In this document: positions 5,571 through 11,253 of the stretch, in pieces
How the letters are laid out: each line of letters starts with the position of its first letter
How positions within the stretch are numbered: position 1 is the stretch's first letter
Source of the DNA: an uncultured Devosia sp.
Lineage (GTDB): Bacteria > Pseudomonadota > Alphaproteobacteria > Rhizobiales > Devosiaceae
Length of the DNA stretch: 11,253 nt
NCBI GenBank assembly: GCA_934553185.1
Contig: CAKTFF010000038.1
Location: 1 to 11,253 of the forward strand
Direction of reading: 5' to 3'
Made by a program: the position numbers and the translations under genes
Notes under the pieces: model-generated
Database searches by the model: none
What the model was told of the DNA's origin: nothing
The model's input: the letters and a program-made list of their open reading frames with translations, nothing else

Positions 5571-6025
5571 GCAACGGCATGCATACCGACGAAGCCAGCC
5601 AGATCACGCTGACCCGCACCATCGACGCCAACATCGCCGACGTTTTCGCCGCCTGGACCGACCCGGCACTGATCGAGCAATGGCAGGCCGACGAGGCCGA
5701 GCTCGACGCGTTCGAGGGTGGGGAATACACCTTCACCACTTTTGGCGATGACGAGGATCCCGACGACCATGTGGTCAGCGGCGAAATCCTGCAATTTGTT
5801 GAAAACGAAAAGCTGGTGATGAGCTGGGTGCATCGTGACAGTGATGACGAGGACGAAGAAGAGCTGATCTTCGTGCTCGATATCGCCTTCAAATCGGTCG
5901 GCGAAGACCAGACACAGGTGACGCTCACCGAACGTGGCCTCGCTCATGCTGATCCTGAATCGCGCATCTTTTCCATCGAAGCGTGGAGCGCTGCGCTCGA
6001 GCATCTTGCCGAAGTCATGGAATAG
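5567..6025 (+). CDS. SRPBCC / AHSA1-like protein, very acidic
   Basis: A 152-residue soluble protein of the START/SRPBCC fold, AHSA1 (activator of Hsp90 ATPase homolog 1-like) group. Visible signs are the N-terminal strand and helix ITLTRTIDANIADVFAAWTDP (13-33) with the W-x-DP-x-x-I-x-x-W pattern (30-39), the strand with GGEYTFT (51-57), SGEILQFVENEKLVMSW (71-87) and the C-terminal helix with AWSAALEHLAEVM. Such proteins bind small hydrophobic ligands or act as accessory factors; no specific role can be assigned. Two Asp/Glu clusters (DDEDPDD 61-67 and DSDDEDEEE 91-99) make it unusually acidic. AAGGAG (5556-5561) lies 5 bp before ATG 5567, and the start overlaps the fsr stop, so the two are coupled. 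Confidence 0.85.
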   Translation: MSNGMHTDEASQITLTRTIDANIADVFAAWTDPALIEQWQADEAELDAFEGGEYTFTTFGDDEDPDDHVVSGEILQFVENEKLVMSWVHRDSDDEDEEELIFVLDIAFKSVGEDQTQVTLTERGLAHADPESRIFSIEAWSAALEHLAEVME

Positions 6026-6075
6026 CGATTGAACCAAACCACCCTCCGGCGCGTCTGATTGCCGGAGACCGTCTC

Positions 6076-7482
6076 ATGACCTCAACATCCATCGCCTGGC
6101 TGCGCACCGACCTGCGCGTGGCGGACAACCCTGCCCTTGCTGCTGCGCTTAAGAGCGGCGAGCGGGTTATCGCTCTCTACATTCATGAAACGACGTCAGG
6201 CGTCCGCCCGGCGGGCGCGGCCGCTCGCTGGTGGATCCACCATAGCCTGGAAGCTTTGGGAAAAACGCTTGCGCGGCGCGGCGTAGAGCTGATGGTGCGC
6301 GATGGCGATGCGCGTGACGTCGTGCCCGGTTTGGTGCGGGAGACAGAGGCAAAGGCTGTGTTCTGGAACAGGCGCTACGCGCCCGGCGAGCGTGACGCCG
6401 ACGCAGCGATCAAGATGGCGCTGGATGAAGCGGGGGTAGAGGTCGAGTCATTTGCGGCTAACGTTCTTGTCGAGCCCTGGGACATCGCAACTAAGCAGGG
6501 CAAGCCCTATTCGGTTTATGGCCCGTTCTGGAAAGCGTTGCGGGACATGCCAATGGCGCAGCCGCTCGGCGCACCTGCAGAAAGCCATGCAATAAAGATC
6601 GGACCGGTCGACGGGTGTTACAGCCAGCCCGCTTGGGCAGACAAGTTCACTCCTCACTGGCGCATTGGCGAGGCCGCGGCACACGAAAGCTTGTCGCAGT
6701 TTCTCGACACGCAGCTCGACGACTATGCGGTGGGTCGGGACTTCCCCCGTCAGGACGCAACGTCGAGGCTTTCGCCGCATCTGCGCCATGGTGAGATCAC
6801 GCCGCGGCAAATTTGGGCAGCGGCTGAATCGGTGGCGCATGCTGATCCCGATAAGCGGGCCGCCGTGGACAAGTTTCTGTCTGAACTGGCCTGGCGCGAC
6901 TTCAACTATCACCAGCTTTACCACCGTGCTGACATAACCACCGAGCCGATGCAGCCAAAATTTGCCGCGCTGCAATGGCGGCAGGCTGATGACGAACTCG
7001 AACGCTGGCAGAAGGGCCAGACCGGGCTGCCGATCGTCGATGCGGGGATGCGCGAGATGTGGGAAACCGGCTTTATGCAGAACCGTGTGCGTATGCTCAC
7101 CGCGTCCTTGCTGTGCAAGAACCTGTTGATCGACTGGCGGTTGGGCGAGCAATGGTTCTGGGACTGCCTGGTCGATGGCGACATCGCCAATAATCCGGCC
7201 AATTGGCAGTGGGTCGCCGGCAGCGGCATGGACGCGTCGCCCTTTTTCCGCATCTTCAACCCGGTGACACAAGGCGACCGGTTCGACAATGGTGGCGATT
7301 ATGTCCGGCGGTGGCTGCCCGAGCTAGCCGGATTGCCGGACGCGTGGGTTCATCAGCCAAGCCAAGCGCCTGACGATGTTCTACGCAAGGCTGGGGTGGT
7401 GATTGGGCAGACCTATCCCGCGCCGATTGTTGATCTTAAACTTTCTCGCGTTCGGGCGCTGGAGGCCGCTCGTGGCCTCTGA
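6076..7482 (+). CDS. phrB: Deoxyribodipyrimidine photolyase (class I cryptochrome/photolyase)
   Basis: A flavoprotein that repairs UV pyrimidine dimers using light. The product is 468 residues, like E. coli PhrB (472). It shows the N-terminal photolyase domain start SIAWLRTDLRVADNP (5-19), an FAD-binding stretch TSRLSPHLRHGE (229-240), the active-site Glu270 and Trp273 in ELAWRDFN, TGLPIVDAGMRE (316-327), NRVRMLTAS (336-344) and the end motif FFRIFNPVTQG (390-400). All three Trp of the electron-transfer triad are at E. coli spacing: Trp301, Trp354, Trp377. ATG 6076 is preferred because GGAG (6064-6067) lies 8 bp upstream; an open frame extends further upstream but overlaps the previous gene. 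It follows the AHSA1 gene by 50 bp and may be cotranscribed. Confidence 0.94.
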   Translation: MTSTSIAWLRTDLRVADNPALAAALKSGERVIALYIHETTSGVRPAGAAARWWIHHSLEALGKTLARRGVELMVRDGDARDVVPGLVRETEAKAVFWNRRYAPGERDADAAIKMALDEAGVEVESFAANVLVEPWDIATKQGKPYSVYGPFWKALRDMPMAQPLGAPAESHAIKIGPVDGCYSQPAWADKFTPHWRIGEAAAHESLSQFLDTQLDDYAVGRDFPRQDATSRLSPHLRHGEITPRQIWAAAESVAHADPDKRAAVDKFLSELAWRDFNYHQLYHRADITTEPMQPKFAALQWRQADDELERWQKGQTGLPIVDAGMREMWETGFMQNRVRMLTASLLCKNLLIDWRLGEQWFWDCLVDGDIANNPANWQWVAGSGMDASPFFRIFNPVTQGDRFDNGGDYVRRWLPELAGLPDAWVHQPSQAPDDVLRKAGVVIGQTYPAPIVDLKLSRVRALEAARGL

Positions 7483-7615
7483 TGTGATTAGCACAGTAAG
7501 AAATGCTCGCTTTGTTCGCCCCGGCGCAAAAGCCTACTTGCTTGCGCGGTTCTGCCTTGCTGGTCGGTGCCAAGCTCCCTAGGTTGAACACCCAACCAAG
7601 GCCAGATTGCCCCTG
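7483..7615. other. Intergenic gap between phrB and the cysteine synthase gene
   Basis: About 130 bp without a gene. A small hairpin (GGTTG with CAACC around 7583-7597) lies just before the cysteine synthase start. It may contain the promoter of that gene, but no convincing -35/-10 pair, riboswitch or terminator is seen. Confidence 0.4.
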
Positions 7616-8659
7616 ATGTCCACGCACAAAGACCTTCTTTCCGCTATCGGCAATACGCCGCTGATCCGTCTCAATCGGGTGTCGCAGCTCACCGGATGTG
7701 ACATTTGGGGCAAGGCGGAGTTCCTCAATCCCGGCCAGTCTGTCAAGGACCGTGCGGCTCTGTTTATCATCCATGATGCGGTGCAATCGGGCGCGCTGAA
7801 GCCCGGTGGCACGATTGTGGAAGGCACTGCGGGCAATACCGGGATCGGGCTGACGCTGGTGGCCAATGCGCTCGGCTTCAAGTCGGTGATCGTCATTCCC
7901 GAGACGCAAAGCCAGGAGAAAAAGGACGCTTTGCGGCTCTATGGGGCCGAGGTCATCGAAGTGCCGGCCAAGCCCTACAAGAGCCCCAACAATTACATCA
8001 AGGTGTCTCAGCGCTTGGCAGAAAAGCTTGCTCGGGAACTGCCCGAGGGCGCTGTCTGGGCCAACCAGTTCGACAACACAGCCAATAGACGCGCTCATGT
8101 GGAAACCACTGGGCCTGAAATTTGGAGCCAGACCAAGGGCCGCATCGATGGCTTTATCTGCTCGGTCGGCTCGGGCGGTACGCTGGCGGGCGTGGCGGAG
8201 GCGCTTCGAGCCCGCAGTTCAGACGTCAAGATTGGGCTTGCGGATCCTGAGGGGGCGGCGCTCTACAGCTTCTTCACCGAGGGCGTCCTGCAATCGTCCG
8301 GCAACTCAATCACGGAAGGCATCGGACAGGGGCGGATCACGGCAAACCTCCAAGGCCTTACCGTTGACCATGCCTACCAGATTCCGGATGCAGAGGCCCT
8401 GCCCTTCATTTTCGATTTGCTGGAACATGAAGGACTGTGTCTGGGCGGCTCAAGCGCGATCAACATCGCCGGGGCGGTCCGCATGGCCGAAGAGCTTGGA
8501 CCCGGCAAAACCATCGTGACCATTCTCTGCGACTACGGCAATCGCTATGCCAGCAAGATCTATAATCCGGACTTCTTGCGCGAGAAAGGCATGCCGGTGC
8601 CGCGCTGGCTGGTGGATCGCGCGCCGGTGGACGTATCGTCAGTGATGGAAACGGAATAA
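7616..8659 (+). CDS. cysK: Cysteine synthase A (O-acetylserine sulfhydrylase)
   Basis: A cytoplasmic PLP enzyme making L-cysteine from O-acetylserine and sulfide. The product is 347 residues from ATG 7616. Fold-type II motifs are complete: AIGNTPLIRL (10-19), PLP lysine Lys44 in QSVKDR, substrate loop TAGNTG (71-76, TSGNTG in classical CysK), phosphate-binding GSGGT (185-189) and GGSSA (278-282) with the Ser near the pyridine nitrogen. The internal stretch KSPNNYIKVS and the C-terminal SKIYNPDFLREKGMPVPRW resemble the long alphaproteobacterial CysK type. In-frame TTG 7607 has a better-spaced AAGG (7598-7601) and could be the true start, adding three residues. Cystathionine beta-synthase activity is a less likely alternative; no haem or CBS domain is present. 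Confidence 0.9.
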   Translation: MSTHKDLLSAIGNTPLIRLNRVSQLTGCDIWGKAEFLNPGQSVKDRAALFIIHDAVQSGALKPGGTIVEGTAGNTGIGLTLVANALGFKSVIVIPETQSQEKKDALRLYGAEVIEVPAKPYKSPNNYIKVSQRLAEKLARELPEGAVWANQFDNTANRRAHVETTGPEIWSQTKGRIDGFICSVGSGGTLAGVAEALRARSSDVKIGLADPEGAALYSFFTEGVLQSSGNSITEGIGQGRITANLQGLTVDHAYQIPDAEALPFIFDLLEHEGLCLGGSSAINIAGAVRMAEELGPGKTIVTILCDYGNRYASKIYNPDFLREKGMPVPRWLVDRAPVDVSSVMETE

Positions 8660-8681
8660 GAGCTTTGCTGTTGATGCTCGA

Positions 8682-8709
8682 TTGTTCAATCGACGCGCCC
8701 TGCTAGAGT
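8682..8709 (+). promoter_or_regulatory. Possible promoter of the cls operon
   Basis: TTGTTC (8682-8687), a 16-bp spacer and TAGAGT (8704-8709) resemble a housekeeping promoter. The -35 lies inside a small inverted repeat, CGATTG/CAATCG around 8679-8692. Transcription would start near 8716, about 20 bp before the TTG start of cls. Confidence 0.4.
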
Positions 8710-8736
8710 GCGGCAACACATTCCGGCGGAAACAGC

Positions 8737-10188
8737 TTGCTCGTCATCGAAGAACTCATCCGGTCGATCGTGGTCGACCTGCATCTGGTTGCCGGATTCT
8801 TTGCCGTCACCTACCTGCTGGCTTTCATATGCGCGGTGCGCGAGATCATGATTTCGCGGACATCGCAGGGCTCCATCGCCTGGATCCTGGCGCTAGCGCT
8901 GCTGCCTTTTCCGACAGCATTTCTCTACTTCATCTTCGGCTGGAAGGCCTTTGACGACTATGCGACCGATCGCGTCCGCAATGGACGCTCGGCCCGGCCA
9001 CTGCGCGCCAAGGACCTGGCTTTAATCGACCGGGAAACCAGCCACAATTGGCCGGTGCAGACGAAAGTCTCCGAAGTGCCGTTTCTTAACGGCAACGAAG
9101 TGGAAATCTTGGTCGACGGCCAGGCAACTTTTGACTCCATCTTCAAGGGCATCGCGAGGGCGAAGAAATACCTGCTCGTGCAATTCTATATCGTGCGGGA
9201 CGACGTGTTGGGGCAGCGCTTGGCTGAGGGTCTAATAGAGCGCGCCAAAGCGGGCGTTCAGGTCTATCTGTTGTATGATGACGTGGGCAGTTCGGGCATG
9301 CCCAAGCGCTATCGCACTGCATTGCGGGAAGCCGGCATCAAGGTGGCGGGTTTCAACCAGCGCCATAAATTCCTGCGCTTCTACGGGCCGACCCGGATCA
9401 ACTACCGCAACCATCGCAAGATCGTGGTGGTCGACGGCGAGCAGGCCTGGGTCGGCGGGCATAATGTGGGCGTCGAATATTTGGGCCAAGACGCCAAGTT
9501 CGGTCGCTGGCGCGACACGCATGTTCGTGTGACGGGCCCTGCAACTCTGGGTTGTGCGCTGTTGTTCCGCGAGGATTGGGAATGGGCGACCGGGGAGGTG
9601 CTGCCGCAAACGCCGCCTGAAACCGTCGCCACGCCTGGCGACCAGTCGGTTTTGGTGATGGGCAGCGGTCCGGCGGACAAGCTTGAAGAATGCGCGATTG
9701 CGTTTACCGATATTATTGGGCGGGCGCGCGAGCGGCTTTGGATCGTCAGCCCCTATTTCGTGCCGGATACCGATATCCGGACTGCGCTATACGCTGCCAA
9801 GCTGCGTGGCGTGGACGTTCGCGTCATGTTGCCCAACGCACCCGACCACATCATGGTCTGGCTGGCGAGCATCGCCCATGCCGACGCCATGGTTGAGCAC
9901 GGCGTCTCGATCTATCGCTTTCAGGATGGCTTCCTGCATCAGAAAGTCGTGCTGATGGATGACCAGATTGCGTCCATCGGCAGCGTCAATTTCGACAACC
10001 GCTCTTTTGCGATCAATTTCGAGATTACCCTGTGGTTCACCGATCCAAAGACCATCACCAATGTCGAGACCATGCTGGTGGAGGACTTTGCCCTTTGCCG
10101 CAATGTGGACATGCTCGAGGTCAGGTCCCGATCGCTGCCCATGCGATTCTTGACGCAGGCTGCGCGCCTGCTTTCGCCTCTGTTGTGA
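8737..10188 (+). CDS. cls: Cardiolipin synthase (phospholipase D superfamily)
   Basis: A membrane enzyme that condenses phosphatidyl donors to make cardiolipin. The product is 483 residues, typical for bacterial Cls. Two N-terminal membrane segments (about 12-36 and 47-70, with the Cls-like SQGSIAWILALALLP) precede two phospholipase-D domains. Both HKD motifs are intact: HRKIVVVD (His226, Lys228, Asp233) followed by GGHN, and HQKVVLMD (His401, Lys403, Asp408) followed by GSVNFDNRSF. No ATG fits: the frame is closed by TAG at 8704-8706 and the first start is TTG 8737, with a GGCGGA-like site 6 bp upstream. The next gene starts 7 bp after the stop, so they form an operon. Confidence 0.93.
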   Translation: MLVIEELIRSIVVDLHLVAGFFAVTYLLAFICAVREIMISRTSQGSIAWILALALLPFPTAFLYFIFGWKAFDDYATDRVRNGRSARPLRAKDLALIDRETSHNWPVQTKVSEVPFLNGNEVEILVDGQATFDSIFKGIARAKKYLLVQFYIVRDDVLGQRLAEGLIERAKAGVQVYLLYDDVGSSGMPKRYRTALREAGIKVAGFNQRHKFLRFYGPTRINYRNHRKIVVVDGEQAWVGGHNVGVEYLGQDAKFGRWRDTHVRVTGPATLGCALLFREDWEWATGEVLPQTPPETVATPGDQSVLVMGSGPADKLEECAIAFTDIIGRARERLWIVSPYFVPDTDIRTALYAAKLRGVDVRVMLPNAPDHIMVWLASIAHADAMVEHGVSIYRFQDGFLHQKVVLMDDQIASIGSVNFDNRSFAINFEITLWFTDPKTITNVETMLVEDFALCRNVDMLEVRSRSLPMRFLTQAARLLSPLL

Positions 10189-10195
10189 GTTCGCC

Positions 10196-10912
10196 ATGAC
10201 CGCGTTTCTTTTCCGCGAAGACAGCTATCTTCGTTCGAGTCCGGCCAAGGTGGTGTCGATCGGCAGCGATGGCGGCATTACTCTCGACCAGACCGTGTTC
10301 TATGCCACCTCCGGGGGGCAGCCTGGCGACAGCGGCACCATCACGCGCGCCGATGGTACACCGATCGCCATCGCCACTGCGGTACACCCGGAGGGCGACA
10401 AGACCCGCATCAGCCATCTGCCTGCTGATGGCCAGACGCTGCCCGAGGTCGGGGAAGCGGTAGTCGCGGCGATCGATTGGGATCGGCGCTATCGGCTCAT
10501 GCGGATGCATACGGCGCTGCATCTGCTGTCGGTTGTGCTCCCCTTCCCGGTCACCGGCGGCTCGATAAGCGAAGACAAGGGGCGGCTCGATTTCAGCATG
10601 CCCGAAGCGCCCTCTGATCTGTCAGCGATTGAAGCTCAGCTCAACGCGCTGGTCGCAGGCGAACACCGCGTTGAGCAGGAGTGGATCACCGATGCGGAAA
10701 TGGCTGCCAACCCAGATCTGGTGAAGACAATGAACGTGAAGCCGCCCTCTGGCCAAGGTCGGGTGCGGCTGATCAGGATCGGCGACGTCGACCTTCAACC
10801 GTGCGGCGGCACGCACGTGGCCAATACCAAAGAGATCGGCAGGTTGGCGCTTGGCAAAATAGAGAACAAGGGCAAGCAGAACCGGCGGGTGAACCTTGTG
10901 TTCGCCCCTTAG
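10196..10912 (+). CDS. alaX: Alanyl-tRNA editing protein, AlaX type
   Basis: A free-standing homolog of the AlaRS editing domain that hydrolyses mischarged tRNA-Ala (known for Ser-tRNA-Ala in this family). The product is 238 residues, of the medium AlaX-M size with an N-terminal barrel. It shows FYATSGGQPGDSG (35-47, the glycine-rich GGQPGD signature), and both zinc-site motifs HTALH (His105, His109) and CGGTH (Cys203, His207). The TKEIG stretch that follows is also typical. It lies 7 bp after cls, and is probably cotranscribed. Its TAG stop (10910-10912) directly abuts the stop of the convergent binding-protein gene. Confidence 0.93.
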   Translation: MTAFLFREDSYLRSSPAKVVSIGSDGGITLDQTVFYATSGGQPGDSGTITRADGTPIAIATAVHPEGDKTRISHLPADGQTLPEVGEAVVAAIDWDRRYRLMRMHTALHLLSVVLPFPVTGGSISEDKGRLDFSMPEAPSDLSAIEAQLNALVAGEHRVEQEWITDAEMAANPDLVKTMNVKPPSGQGRVRLIRIGDVDLQPCGGTHVANTKEIGRLALGKIENKGKQNRRVNLVFAP

Positions 10913-11253
10913 CTACTGCACGGGCGGCGCATAAAGCAGCCCGCCATTGGCCCATAGAGCGTTCTGGCCGCGCAGGAGCGCGGCCCCGGTCTGGGGTCCG
11001 AAGTGGCGGTCATAGAACTCGCCATAATTGCCAACCGCCCGGATCACGTCGGCCATGAAGGACGGCGAAAGGCCAAGCGAGGCGCCGAAGTCGCCGTCGA
11101 CGCCCAGAATGCGACGCACCGTTGCGGTGCGGGCTGCCAGCAGCGAATCCACATTGAGCTGCGTAATGCCGACTTCTTCGGCATTGATCAGGGTGTGGAG
11201 CGACCAACGCACGATGTTGAACCATTGCGGATCATCCTGACGCACAACGGGCC
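10913..11253 (-). CDS. Amino-acid ABC transporter periplasmic binding protein, AapJ-like, 5' part outside window
   Basis: The last 113 or so residues of a solute-binding protein for a general L-amino-acid ABC importer. The frame runs through the right edge on the minus strand, so the signal peptide and ligand-binding core are not visible. The C-terminal stretch matches AapJ-type proteins: DDPQWFNIVRWSLHTLINAEE, then GITQLNVD, an ILGVDGDFGASLGLS segment, VGNYGEFYDRHFG and a final ALWANGGLLYAPPVQ. The GTG near 11245 is internal (preceded in frame by Pro-Val), not the start. The permease and ATPase genes are normally beside such genes but none is visible downstream here, because alaX follows immediately; they may be elsewhere or absent. 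Confidence 0.88.
   Translation of the reverse strand, partial: PVVRQDDPQWFNIVRWSLHTLINAEEVGITQLNVDSLLAARTATVRRILGVDGDFGASLGLSPSFMADVIRAVGNYGEFYDRHFGPQTGAALLRGQNALWANGGLLYAPPVQ

Noticed and set aside
5983..6075. Upstream extension of the photolyase frame
   Set aside because: It overlaps the end of the previous gene and lacks family-like sequence; ATG 6076 with GGAG upstream fits the usual photolyase N-terminus.

Overview
The window looks like a chromosomal segment of a high-GC alphaproteobacterium, probably Hyphomicrobiales and perhaps Devosia-like. The genus is inferred from protein flavour and is not proven. Supporting signs are an AapJ-type amino-acid binding protein, an alphaproteobacterial style of cysteine synthase, EcfG-type general-stress promoter motifs (GGAAC-N16/17-CGTT) and a CtrA-like TTAA-N7-TTAA box.

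Left end (1 to about 1450): the end of an integrated element. It carries a tyrosine recombinase (5' end outside the window), a small two-helix membrane protein, and an 11-bp inverted repeat. Next to these lies the 5' half of a tRNA-Cys(GCA) gene on the minus strand, which loses all tRNA match just after the anticodon stem. This looks like an integration junction inside a tRNA gene. About 300 bp without a convincing gene follow.

Middle (1798 to 4355): benE (benzoate/H+ symporter family) and mobA (molybdenum cofactor guanylyltransferase) overlap by ATGA. A hairpin and an intact tRNA-Asn(GTT) follow. Next is an intergenic region with an EcfG-type promoter pointing at a strong intrinsic terminator and no ORF between, which is a candidate stress-induced small RNA. 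Facing it on the minus strand is a DUF2188 gene with its own near-perfect EcfG-type promoter and a strong Shine-Dalgarno sequence. This pair is the most interesting non-obvious signal in the window.

Right (4356 to 11253): a plus-strand series. It starts with a fosmidomycin-resistance-type MFS exporter (fsr) and a coupled, very acidic SRPBCC/AHSA1 protein. It continues with a class I photolyase/cryptochrome with a complete Trp triad, cysteine synthase A, cardiolipin synthase with two HKD motifs, and an AlaX-type alanyl-tRNA editing protein. The last gene is the 3' part of an aapJ-like gene on the minus strand, whose stop codon directly abuts the alaX stop.

Apart from the element junction, most genes are ordinary housekeeping or stress-tolerance functions (DNA photorepair, membrane lipid, tRNA quality control, efflux). 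No CRISPR array, IS element or rRNA was seen.
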